Source: an uncultured Eubacteriales bacterium (GTDB taxonomy: Bacteria; Bacillota; Clostridia; Christensenellales; Aristaeellaceae). From it: a stretch of 35,693 nt of DNA. Position 1 is the first letter of the stretch; the number at the start of each line of letters is the position of its first letter. The notes under the pieces are model-generated. The model saw only the letters and a program-made list of their open reading frames with translations. It made no database searches and had not been told where the DNA came from. Of this stretch, positions 8,701 through 15,587 are shown in pieces. Location of the stretch: contig CACWLY010000073.1 of NCBI GenBank assembly GCA_902761825.1, forward strand, positions 1 through 35,693, in the 5' to 3' direction. Made by a program: the position numbers and the translations under genes.

Positions 8701-9810
8701 ATGCCAACTCATGATGTCGCCGCCAAGCGGCGCACGCTGAACCGATACCTGCTGATACTGGCGATCCTGGTGCTTCTGGTGCTGATCACTTATCTGCTGG
8801 GGCTTCTCAGCGGCAAACGCGGCACGATCAGCGGCGCCAAGCTGCGCTGCGTCGTAAGCCAGGATGTGACGCCCTTTAACGACCGTATCCTGTATTACGA
8901 CGGCGGAACGCTGTTCTGCCTGTCCACAGGCGGAAACGAGCTTTGGAAAGCCAACGTCGGCGAGGGCGCCAAGTTCTACGCGGGCGAAAAGCAGGTAGTG
9001 GTCTGGGCGGACAATCAGCTGATGCTGTTTGACCGCGGCGGCAGGTCCACCTACAGCGACAGGCTCAGCGAGCCGATTCAGTTTGCCCGCGTAGGCGCGA
9101 AATACCTGGCCGTCGTTACCGGCGATGGCGTTTCCCCCTCCCTGATCGTCAAGGATCTGGAGGGTTCGCAGATCGACAGCGAAACCAATAATTACACGGA
9201 CCTGATGATGCTGGACTGCGGCTTTTTCGGCGACGGGGAATACCTGTGGACCACCGCGCTGGACGTGTACGGATCGGCCCCCGAAACCACCATGCACGTA
9301 TACCGCGTGGGCGCGATGAACACCGGCAGCATTTCCCTGGGCGAGCCCATCACATACGCCGTCGTCTATTCAGGCAGCTATCTGAACGTGCTCAACACCA
9401 GGCGGCTGCGGCTGTACGACTACCGCGGCACAGAAAGCGTAGGCGACGAGGTGCTCGTTTACGGCTGGAAGCTGATCGGAAGCGCCGTCACCAATTCTTC
9501 CCCGTATCTGCTGCTTGCCCCCGTACTGCAAACCGACAATGACGGCGCTTTCACCGAGCTGCGCCTGCTGCACGGCAAAACCGACGTCCGTTACTCCCTG
9601 CCCGACGCCTGCGTAGGCGCGGCCATCCGCGGGCGCAGGCTGTACGCTTTCTCCGGCAACAGCCTGTACCGCGCCGATACGGGCGAGCAGCGTTTCTCCG
9701 CGCTGCGCCTGCCCGTGGACGGCACCGTAACCGATTACCTTGGCATCACCGACAACGGCACGGCCCTGTTGGTATGCGGCACCGACGTATGGGCGGTCTC
9801 CCTGCCCTGA
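8701..9810 (+). CDS. DUF5711-like membrane-anchored beta-propeller protein
   Basis: A 369-aa protein with one N-terminal membrane segment (about residues 17-37, LLILAILVLLVLITYLLG) preceded by basic residues, so the bulk should lie outside the membrane. The rest is a series of short repeats with Gly and aromatic residues (LYYDGGTLFCLSTGG, LMLFDRGG, LRLYDYRG) like the blades of a PQQ/WD-type propeller. This matches the DUF5711 family, whose function is unknown. GGAGGT precedes the ATG by 5 nt. The CvpA-family gene begins 7 nt after its stop, so the two are probably co-translated. Confidence 0.75.
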   Translation: MPTHDVAAKRRTLNRYLLILAILVLLVLITYLLGLLSGKRGTISGAKLRCVVSQDVTPFNDRILYYDGGTLFCLSTGGNELWKANVGEGAKFYAGEKQVVVWADNQLMLFDRGGRSTYSDRLSEPIQFARVGAKYLAVVTGDGVSPSLIVKDLEGSQIDSETNNYTDLMMLDCGFFGDGEYLWTTALDVYGSAPETTMHVYRVGAMNTGSISLGEPITYAVVYSGSYLNVLNTRRLRLYDYRGTESVGDEVLVYGWKLIGSAVTNSSPYLLLAPVLQTDNDGAFTELRLLHGKTDVRYSLPDACVGAAIRGRRLYAFSGNSLYRADTGEQRFSALRLPVDGTVTDYLGITDNGTALLVCGTDVWAVSLP

Positions 9811-9817
9811 TATCGCC

Positions 9818-10522
9818 ATGAATATTGTGGATGTCCTTCTTCTGCTGGTCGTCGCGATCAGCGTGGTTTTCGCCATATACCGCGGGTTCCTGGCTTCGCT
9901 GCTGGGCGTTGCGGCCTGTTTTCTTTCGCTGCTGTGCGCCCTGACCGCCGGGCCGAAGCTGGCGGACGCGATGGCGCGGAACCAGGGTATAACCGATCTG
10001 ATGAGCACCTATACCGACGCAGGCTCCCTGATCGGCGACGCCTCCCTTGCCTCCACGCCGATTATCATGCTGAACGGCACGATGATCGACAATATCCTGA
10101 AAACGACCTCTCTGCCCGCCGCGCTTCACGACACGCTTAGGCAGAATATCCAGACCCGGGCTTTTGACGATCAGGGGCTTTCCACGATCAGCGCTTACAT
10201 TTCCGCTACCATCATTTCCGTGCTGCTCCGCGCCGCCGCCTTCCTGATCTGCTTTTTCCTGTGTTTTCTGGCGCTGCACATCCTGATCAATCTGATCGAC
10301 CACGTGTTTTATTTTCCCGTGCTGCGCCATCTGAACGGCGTGTCTTCCATCCTGATGGGGCTGATCCGCGGCGCGATCGTCGTAAGCGTGCTGCTGATCA
10401 TCTTCCCGCTGATCCGCACCGCGATCCCCTTCGAGTCGGTGCAGCAGCAGATCGACAGCAGCAGGCTGCTTCCTTTGCTGTACAGAGAAGACCTGTTCCT
10501 TCGCGTGCTGTCCGGCCAGTGA
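9818..10522 (+). CDS. CvpA-family membrane protein
   Basis: The 234-aa protein opens with the family's typical MNIVDVLLLLVVAIS and membrane-spanning stretch, followed by the YRGF motif (IYRGFLASLLG) and further hydrophobic helices around 25-45, 135-165 and 180-205. CvpA was named for colicin V production in E. coli; relatives act in envelope homeostasis, with no defined reaction. I chose the ATG at 9818 rather than an in-frame one 78 bp upstream because the family N terminus starts here and the upstream part lies inside the preceding gene. It is the second gene of the operon and ends in a strong terminator. Confidence 0.85.
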   Translation: MNIVDVLLLLVVAISVVFAIYRGFLASLLGVAACFLSLLCALTAGPKLADAMARNQGITDLMSTYTDAGSLIGDASLASTPIIMLNGTMIDNILKTTSLPAALHDTLRQNIQTRAFDDQGLSTISAYISATIISVLLRAAAFLICFFLCFLALHILINLIDHVFYFPVLRHLNGVSSILMGLIRGAIVVSVLLIIFPLIRTAIPFESVQQQIDSSRLLPLLYREDLFLRVLSGQ

Positions 10523-10531
10523 ACGACACGC

Positions 10532-10561
10532 AAAAAAGCAGCGGTCCAGCCGCTGCTTTTT
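10532..10561 (+). terminator. Intrinsic terminator of the DUF5711-cvpA operon
   Basis: Stem AAAGCAGCGG/CCGCTGCTTT with loop TCCAG, followed by T residues. The family A element has inserted in the T-tract: its TTA duplication at 10560-10562 is part of the run. Confidence 0.85.
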
Positions 10562-10562
10562 A

Positions 10563-10747
10563 TACTATTCTCAGTATAAAAGATTATCAGATTTGGGATG
10601 GATTTTTCGCCCTGGCTAAGCTGAATGGAGGGAGGCGTAGCAGCGCTACGTTGAGGGAGGCGTAGCAGCGCTACGTTGACCGGAATGAAGCAACGCCAAG
10701 ACGGAAAAGACACCCAAAGATGATAAGATTTTAGATTGAGAATAGTA
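10563..10747 (+). mobile_element. Family A hairpin MITE, copy 1 (185 bp)
   Basis: Perfect 11-bp terminal inverted repeats TACTATTCTCA / TGAGAATAGTA are flanked by TTA on both sides (10560-10562 and 10748-10750), fitting a 3-bp target duplication. The two halves remain imperfectly complementary over most of the length, so the whole unit can fold as one long hairpin. The centre holds two tandem 25-bp units (10630-10654, 10655-10679), each with the palindrome CGTAGC-AGC-GCTACG. It has no coding capacity. Other copies are at 18810-18991 and from 35584. Confidence 0.85.
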
Positions 10748-10772
10748 TTATGTGTTTTCTTTTGGTTTCCGA

Positions 10773-11849
10773 TCAGTTGGGCCTGTTGGGCGGATTGCAC
10801 TTGTCGCAGGGCACCAGGCTTGCGTAGGCCGGGGAAGTGATCTCCTTGTATAGGAAGCTTCCCTTCAGCGGGAGATACTTGATGGCGACCTTGCTGCAAT
10901 TCTCGTTTTTATGATAGTAAGTGCCGCCCTCGGGATTGTAATACAGACGGGTGTTCGCATCCACGGTATACGTGGGCATCAGCGTGATCTGAACCGTAGG
11001 CGTTACCTCTTCCCTGATCTCCGCTGCCGAGGAAAGCGAAGCGGGATCAACGTACCATATGCCGTTGACGCGCAGCATCAGCACTTCATAGCGGTAGGGC
11101 TGCGGCGCTTTGCCGGTGCCTTTGTCGATGCTTGCGATCATGGTCAGCGTGCGCGAGTCGTCGGCTTCCGTGCCGGATGCCGATATGATCTCATACGTCG
11201 TCGGCGTGCTGGTGCCGCGGATCTTGAAGATGGCATGCTGCGGGTTTTCCTGCGCGTTGACCCAGCTGGGCACGCAGTAGGACAGCATGGCGTTGTAATC
11301 CAGGCTCATCCAGCTGTTCATAAAGTTTTCCAGCTGGCGCTGCGCCTCGGACTGCGCGCTCGCGGTAGGCACGGGCGTTTCGGTGGACGACACATCCTGC
11401 TGGCTGGTAAAATCCTGTACGTCCCGCGCCGTCACATCGCGTCCGAAGATCGTGGCGAGGTCGTTGCCCTGAGGTTGGGCGGGCTCGGGATTGCGGTTAA
11501 TCATGGGATGCGTGAACCACAGCGCCGCGCCAAGCGATACGATCATCAGGGCCGTATAAATCAGCGTCATGGTCGTCCGCGCCTGCGACACAAAAGCGCG
11601 CGTCCCCCACATCAGCAGTAGCGATACGGCGGACAGCGCCAGAAAAATCCAATGAAGCTCGGTATAGCCCAGGATCAGCGCCACGATAAACAGCACCGGC
11701 AGCACGGCCGACATGATCACCTGCAGAAACACAAAGGGACTGCCCTGGCCGTTCCCTCTCGGGCGCTCCGGCGGCGTGCGGTATCCCCCGCGGCTATGTT
11801 TGAGACCGTTCAGCGGCGTGGAAGAATATTTGCCCCTGCCTTCACTCAT
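10773..11849 (-). CDS. Unrecognised two-helix membrane protein with Cys/His C-terminal motif
   Basis: No family is recognised with certainty. The 358-aa product has a polar basic N terminus (1-40), hydrophobic segments at about 40-62, 65-83 and 90-110, a Ser/Thr/Pro/Gln-rich linker (about 115-165), a middle domain (about 165-290) reminiscent of NTF2/DUF4878-like folds, and a C-terminal module. In that module YYHKNENC is followed by PCDKC, a spacing like small zinc-binding modules found next to some secreted nucleases. I chose the ATG at 11849 because AAGGAGG lies 8-9 nt upstream; an upstream in-frame ATG lacks one. It is transcribed alone toward the family A element, whose hairpin may serve as its terminator since no other is seen. 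Confidence 0.75.
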   Translation of the reverse strand: MSEGRGKYSSTPLNGLKHSRGGYRTPPERPRGNGQGSPFVFLQVIMSAVLPVLFIVALILGYTELHWIFLALSAVSLLLMWGTRAFVSQARTTMTLIYTALMIVSLGAALWFTHPMINRNPEPAQPQGNDLATIFGRDVTARDVQDFTSQQDVSSTETPVPTASAQSEAQRQLENFMNSWMSLDYNAMLSYCVPSWVNAQENPQHAIFKIRGTSTPTTYEIISASGTEADDSRTLTMIASIDKGTGKAPQPYRYEVLMLRVNGIWYVDPASLSSAAEIREEVTPTVQITLMPTYTVDANTRLYYNPEGGTYYHKNENCSKVAIKYLPLKGSFLYKEITSPAYASLVPCDKCNPPNRPN

Positions 11850-11893
11850 GATCGCCGCCTCCTTCGTCATTAAATAGTCATAAATCAATCTAT

Positions 11894-11921
11894 ATTATAA
11901 CATATCGTAATAAAAAGTAAA
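11894..11921 (-). promoter_or_regulatory. Possible promoter of the membrane protein gene
   Basis: On the minus strand TATAAT (11894-11899) follows TTTACT (11916-11921) by 16 bp within a very AT-rich stretch. The -35 box is weak (4 of 6). Confidence 0.5.
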
Positions 11922-11959
11922 TATTTATTTTTCAAACGCGGCTGCAGGATATGAATTTT

Positions 11960-12448
11960 TACTTTTTAAGTTCTAAGAGCCATGATGCGAATGGTCAAAT
12001 AAGACAAGAAGCACTGTTTTTCCGCGAAACAAGGAGGAAAAACGCGCTTTCTTTTGACTCGCCCCGCGCTACTCCCTGCGGGAAGCGCGGGTTGCGGGCG
12101 GCAATCTGCGGATTGCCCGCCCTTAGCCTGCCTGCGGTCCCGGGCAGGCCAGCTTCGCTGGCCAGACTGTGCGCGAAGCGCACAGGAAAAAGGAGAAAAA
12201 TCGCCGATAAAACAAGCGAGCTTGTTTTTCGGTCTATTTTTCTCCTTTTCTATTGCCCGGGAACTCACTTGGCCCCATAGGCCAAACAGGCGGAAGCAAG
12301 TCTGGTTTACGCTCCGCGCTTCATCGCCGGGATGGGTCCAGGGCCCAAGCGGACCCTGGCGAAGAGCTCGAGAGCGAGCAGCTCTCGAACGTTCTCTTTT
12401 GTGTCTTAATTTACCCTTCCCAAATTGGCCCTTAGAAAAGGATTAGTA
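11960..12448 (+). mobile_element. Family B structured MITE, copy 2 (489 bp)
   Basis: Same architecture as the copy at 158-628. The left end starts TACTTTTTAAGTTCTAAG; the right end, reverse complemented, starts TACTAATCCTTTTCTAAG. Flanks are TTT and TTA, a decayed duplication if one. The junction stem (about 12138-12146 with 12253-12262) again encloses three hairpins: 12147-12163, 12167-12185 and a long imperfect stem 12186-12250. The segment before the junction has different hairpins from copy 1 (around 12062-12090 and 12091-12121). The conserved single-stranded-looking core lies at about 12279-12312, and a hairpin near 12367-12388 replaces a different stem in copy 1. It fills most of the gap 11850-12527 and has no convincing gene. 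Confidence 0.8.
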
Positions 12449-12469
12449 TTATATGCCAGGAATCAACGA

Positions 12470-12509
12470 AAGGACGTCCGAAAGCGATACGCTTCCAGGC
12501 GTCCTTTTT
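12470..12509. terminator. Intrinsic terminator of the spoVA operon
   Basis: Stem AGGACG/CGTCCT with inner AAGCG/CGCTT pairs, about 19 bp after the spoVAE stop. The plus strand has a run of five T after it, the minus strand TTTCGTT, so it may work in both directions. Confidence 0.65.
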
Positions 12510-12527
12510 GCCGATATGATACAGCGG

Positions 12528-12899
12528 TTATGTTTTGGGTTTTGGCCGGAACAGCACGGCGGCGATAAAGCCGAAGAAAACAGCCGCCGTGATCCCGCCT
12601 GCCGTCGCGGTGATCCCGCCGGTGAACGCTCCGAGAACGCCGTTTTCCTGCACGGCATGCATCGCACCCTGGGCCAGCGCGTGGCCGAACCCGGTCAGCG
12701 GAACGGTAGCGCCCGCCCCGGCGAACGCGGCCAGCGGGCTGTAAATACCCACTGCGCTCAGGAAAGCCCCCGCCGTGATATACGCCACTAAGATGCGCGC
12801 CGGCGTAAGCTTTGTTTTGAGCACCAGCAGTTCGCCCAGCACGCACAGAAGCCCGCCGACGGCAAACACCTTTACATACATCCAAAGAGCCGCGCCCAT
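12528..12899 (-). CDS. spoVAE: Stage V sporulation protein AE (SpoVAE)
   Basis: A 123-aa membrane protein with four hydrophobic segments and the conserved stretch GAGATVPLTGFGHALAQGAM typical of SpoVAE. Together with SpoVAC it belongs to the inner-membrane channel that moves Ca-dipicolinate into the forespore and releases it at germination. It starts 3 nt after the spoVAD stop, with AGGGGGTG overlapping the end of spoVAD, so it is translationally coupled. It resembles SpoVAC (same fold, shared VPLTGF/VPITGF motif). It is the last gene of the operon. Confidence 0.93.
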   Translation of the reverse strand: MGAALWMYVKVFAVGGLLCVLGELLVLKTKLTPARILVAYITAGAFLSAVGIYSPLAAFAGAGATVPLTGFGHALAQGAMHAVQENGVLGAFTGGITATAGGITAAVFFGFIAAVLFRPKPKT

Positions 12900-12902
12900 A
12901 AA

Positions 12903-13940
12903 CTACCGCACCCCCTCGATCACCACGGCGTGGGCTACGCCGGGAATGGTTTCGCCCTGCTGGCTCGTGGTCGGACTCAGCAGCGCGCCGGTCGCCATGA
13001 ACAGCACGCGCTGCCATTCACCGCTTTGCAGCTTCGGAAGGATATAGCTGGACAGCACGACCGCCGAACAGCCGCAGCCCGATCCGCCCGCGTGGCTGTC
13101 CTGACCGGGATCATAAATCGTCAGGCCGCAGTCCATCATGCGCTCCCGGGGCAGGGAATGGCCCATTTTGCCGCACCATTCCAATAGCAGCTCGCTGCCG
13201 ACATACCCAAGATCGCCGGTTATGATGCGATCGAAACGCTCCGGCGTCTCCCCGGTATCGTCAAAATACGCGCACAGCGTGGCCGCCGCTGCCGGAGCCA
13301 TGGCCGCGCCCATATTATTGGCGTCGTTCACGCCCATATCCACCACGCGTCCGATGCAGCCGCGCGTCAGCTTTGCGAGCGGCTTTCCGTAGACCGCGTC
13401 GCCCTGCTGCGCCAGCAGCACAACGCCCGCGCCCGTTACCGTCCATTGGGACGCCGGCGTACGCTGGTTGCCGTACTCGAGCGGGAAGCGGTACTGCCGC
13501 TCGGCCGTCGCGTAATGGCTGCCCGCCGTGCACAGCACAGGGGCCGCATATCCTCCGTCCACCAGCAAACCGCCCACGAGCAGCCCTTCCGACATGGTGC
13601 TGCACGCGCCGTACATTCCCAGGAAAGGGATCCTGAGCGAGCGCGCGGCGAGCGACGACGGCATGATCTGATTGAGCAGATCTCCGCCGAGCATGGCCTG
13701 CACGCTCTTTTCGCCCACATGCGCTTTATCAAGGCAGATGCGGCAGGCTTCGCGCAGCAGCGCGACCTCCGCCTGCTCATAGCTCTCCTGTCCGAAATCC
13801 GGCGTATCGGCCACCAGATCAAACCGATCTCCCAGCGGACCCTGCGCCTCGCGCGGTCCCGCGGCGCAGGCCGAGGCGGCGATCCAGGGCGTATTGCGAT
13901 ATACGATCGTCTGGTTTCCCATTCGGTTGGGTGCGTTCAT
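12903..13940 (-). CDS. spoVAD: Stage V sporulation protein AD (SpoVAD)
   Basis: The 345-aa protein has the thiolase-like fold of SpoVAD, visible in GMYGACSTMSEGLLVGG, MGVNDANNMGAAMAPAA and DCGLTIYDPGQDSHAGGSGCGCSAVV. SpoVAD is the soluble, membrane-associated subunit that binds dipicolinic acid for uptake into the developing spore. The reading frame continues 56 codons upstream into spoVAC; I chose the internal ATG at 13940 because GGAGG sits 4 nt before it and the family N terminus (GNQTIVYRN) follows. The spoVAC stop is 10 bp upstream. Confidence 0.94.
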   Translation of the reverse strand: MNAPNRMGNQTIVYRNTPWIAASACAAGPREAQGPLGDRFDLVADTPDFGQESYEQAEVALLREACRICLDKAHVGEKSVQAMLGGDLLNQIMPSSLAARSLRIPFLGMYGACSTMSEGLLVGGLLVDGGYAAPVLCTAGSHYATAERQYRFPLEYGNQRTPASQWTVTGAGVVLLAQQGDAVYGKPLAKLTRGCIGRVVDMGVNDANNMGAAMAPAAAATLCAYFDDTGETPERFDRIITGDLGYVGSELLLEWCGKMGHSLPRERMMDCGLTIYDPGQDSHAGGSGCGCSAVVLSSYILPKLQSGEWQRVLFMATGALLSPTTSQQGETIPGVAHAVVIEGVR

Positions 13941-13950
13941 ATTGCCTCCG

Positions 13951-14412
13951 TCACAGTGAAATGAAATAATACGCCAGCCCAACCAGCACCGAAGCGCTGA
14001 TGCCGTATACCAGCACCGGCCCGGCGATGGTGAACAGCTTTGCCCCGGTGCCCAGCACAAACCCTTCCGGCCGGAACTCCATTGCGGGCGAAACCATGGC
14101 GTTGGCAAAACCGGTGATGGGTACGACCGTGCCCGCGCCCGCGTACTTCGCGATGCGGTCGAACACGCCTACGCCGGTCAGCGCCGCCGTAAGGAACACG
14201 AGCACGATGCTAGCCAGCGTTCCCGCCTGCGCCTGCGTCAGATGCCAGGCGCTCATTCCGAAATCGATCAGCGTCTGTCCCAGCACGCAGATCACCCCGC
14301 CCACCCAGAAGGCGCGAAGGCAGCCCTGCCCCACCTTGCTTTTGGGCGTCAGTCTTGCGATCAGTTCCTTATACTCGGCAATGCGTTCTTTCCGTGACGC
14401 GCTTTTCTGCAT
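13951..14412 (-). CDS. spoVAC: Stage V sporulation protein AC (SpoVAC)
   Basis: A 153-aa integral membrane protein with a charged N terminus (1-30) and four to five hydrophobic segments. The family signature GVFDRIAKYAGAGTVVPITGFANAMVSPAMEFRPEG is cut here to its key parts: YAGAGT, VPITGF, SPAMEF. SpoVAC forms a mechanosensitive-type channel in the spore inner membrane for dipicolinate. The ATG is preceded by AAGGAGTGAGAGC, and the upstream small ORF ends 4 nt before it. Confidence 0.93.
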   Translation of the reverse strand: MQKSASRKERIAEYKELIARLTPKSKVGQGCLRAFWVGGVICVLGQTLIDFGMSAWHLTQAQAGTLASIVLVFLTAALTGVGVFDRIAKYAGAGTVVPITGFANAMVSPAMEFRPEGFVLGTGAKLFTIAGPVLVYGISASVLVGLAYYFISL

Positions 14413-14416
14413 GCTC

Positions 14417-14530
14417 TCACTCCTTTTCCCGCGTGATCGGCAGCGTTCGGGGATCCCGCGCTCTGATCTCCCTGTCGCCCGCGCGCGGCAAGCGCATCAG
14501 CGGGTGCGGAAATCCTTTTTGTCGTTCCAT
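14417..14530 (-). CDS. Small ORF (37 aa) leading the spoVA operon
   Basis: The predicted peptide starts MERQKGFPHPLMRLPRAG and is rich in charged residues and proline; I recognise no family and see no membrane segment. GGAGGG lies 5 nt before the ATG, and the frame stops 4 nt before spoVAC, with the spoVAC ribosome site inside its last codons. This placement suggests translational coupling or a real small sporulation protein, but coding status rests on position alone. Confidence 0.4.
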   Translation of the reverse strand: MERQKGFPHPLMRLPRAGDREIRARDPRTLPITREKE

Positions 14531-14551
14531 TGTTTTCCCTCCGTCAAGGCT

Positions 14552-14580
14552 CAGTATGCCCATACGGACAAAATCAATGC
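14552..14580 (-). promoter_or_regulatory. Possible SigG/SigF forespore promoter of the spoVA operon
   Basis: On the minus strand CATACTG (14552-14558) resembles the forespore -10 consensus CATnnTA, and GCATT (14576-14580) sits 17 bp upstream where a GnATA-like -35 is expected. It lies 22 bp before the small ORF. spoVA operons are known SigG targets, which supports the reading, but the match is imperfect. Confidence 0.4.
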
Positions 14581-14725
14581 GCGTTTTCGCAGATCCGTTA
14601 CCATCGCAGGCTCCTGCGGCCGTCCCCGAGCCATGGGCTGCGCCAGCCGTTGCGGCGGATCTCGCGCAGCGCGGCATTTTTGCGGCGGCAGGCGTACCAG
14701 CGGCGCATCAGATACATCAGCATAT

Positions 14726-14760
14726 AAAAAACCCCTTTCACGCGCATTTTGCGCGGAAAG
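14726..14760 (-). terminator. Intrinsic terminator after aroK
   Basis: On the minus strand the stem CTTTC-GCGCA / TGCGC-GAAAG (with a small bulge) is followed by GGGG and six T. It separates aroK from the spoVA promoter. The remaining gap 14598-14725 has no supported gene. Confidence 0.6.
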
Positions 14761-14833
14761 AGGAAGATTTATACATCAGCCCGGCGAAAGCCCGCCGCAG
14801 GCAGATCCGCCTTATGCGGTTTTTCAAATCCTG

Positions 14834-15343
14834 TTATTCCAGGTTTTCCACCAGCTGCGTCAGCTGCTGCAGGCCCACCGCGAACCCGTGGGAATTGTCC
14901 AGCCGGTAATCGGCGCAGGCCTTGTAATGCCCGATGCGCTCATTGTACTGATCGATCACGTTCTCATAGGAGCCGCCCGCCAGCGTGGGCCTGCGCTCCA
15001 TTTTGATATCGCTGAGGATCTGATCCAGCGGCCGGTCCACGTGCACGATAATGCCGTGATTCTGCATCAGCAGCACGTTTTCCCGTACCGTGGGAAGACC
15101 GCCGCCGGTCGAAACCACGCAGGGCGGCTTGCCGATCAGTTCCATCAGCACGCCGGCCTCGGCGTTGCGGAAGAAGGCTTCGCCCAGCGTCTGGAAAATC
15201 TCAATCACCGACATGCCCATGATCTCGCTGACCCTTTGATCGGTATCGATAAAGGGCAGGTTCAGATTGGACGCCAAACGGCGGCCCAGGCTCGTTTTGC
15301 CCGCGCCGGCCATACCCACCAGGAAAATATGCATATTTAACAT
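14834..15343 (-). CDS. aroK: Shikimate kinase
   Basis: The 169-aa protein shows the P-loop GMAGAGKTS (residues 10-18), the shikimate-binding D-T-D motif in PFIDTDQRV, and the GGG motif in VVSTGGGLPT, the usual pattern for shikimate kinase. It phosphorylates shikimate at the 3-hydroxyl with ATP in the chorismate pathway. The lid region carries MERRPTLAGG, with the R-P pair seen in the family. GGAG lies 7 nt before the first ATG at 15343; a second in-frame ATG lies three codons on. No other aro gene is in the window, so it stands apart from the rest of its pathway. Confidence 0.9.
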   Translation of the reverse strand: MLNMHIFLVGMAGAGKTSLGRRLASNLNLPFIDTDQRVSEIMGMSVIEIFQTLGEAFFRNAEAGVLMELIGKPPCVVSTGGGLPTVRENVLLMQNHGIIVHVDRPLDQILSDIKMERRPTLAGGSYENVIDQYNERIGHYKACADYRLDNSHGFAVGLQQLTQLVENLE

Positions 15344-15489
15344 GGTACCATCTCCTGTATCGGGGATTGATCATATCATACCATACTCCCGGCAAAAAAG
15401 CAAGCGTCTTGTATTCTTTCCGTTTTTTTTGCTCATTCTTTCTGGTGAGGTGATCTGATGAACCGACCCTTGTTCCATACGGAAAAGAG

Positions 15490-15550
15490 GAAAAAAAGAA
15501 TGCGGAAAAGCGGACGGGTGGCGCAATGATCCACCCTCCGTTTTTCCGCA
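15490..15550 (-). terminator. Strong intrinsic terminator after clpB
   Basis: On the minus strand a long stem, TGCGGAAAA / TTTTCCGCA with inner GGGTGG/CCACCC, is followed by TTC and seven T. The gap between clpB and aroK (15344-15587) holds only this. Confidence 0.9.
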
Positions 15551-15587
15551 GGACAGTTCCGGAATGCCCTCCCGGACCGGCCGCCGG

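Noticed and set aside
10630..10679. Two tandem 25-bp units as a possible CRISPR array
   Set aside because: The units are directly adjacent with no spacers and lie inside a MITE; no cas genes are present.
11951..12446. Plus-strand open frames of 109 and 130 codons in family B copy 2
   Set aside because: Same reason: hairpin DNA with accidental open frames that the other copies do not share.
14598..14723. 41-codon minus-strand frame (MLMYLMRRWYACRRKN...)
   Set aside because: It begins right after the aroK terminator T-run and upstream of the likely spoVA promoter, so it may not be transcribed; only a weak AAAGGGG supports it.
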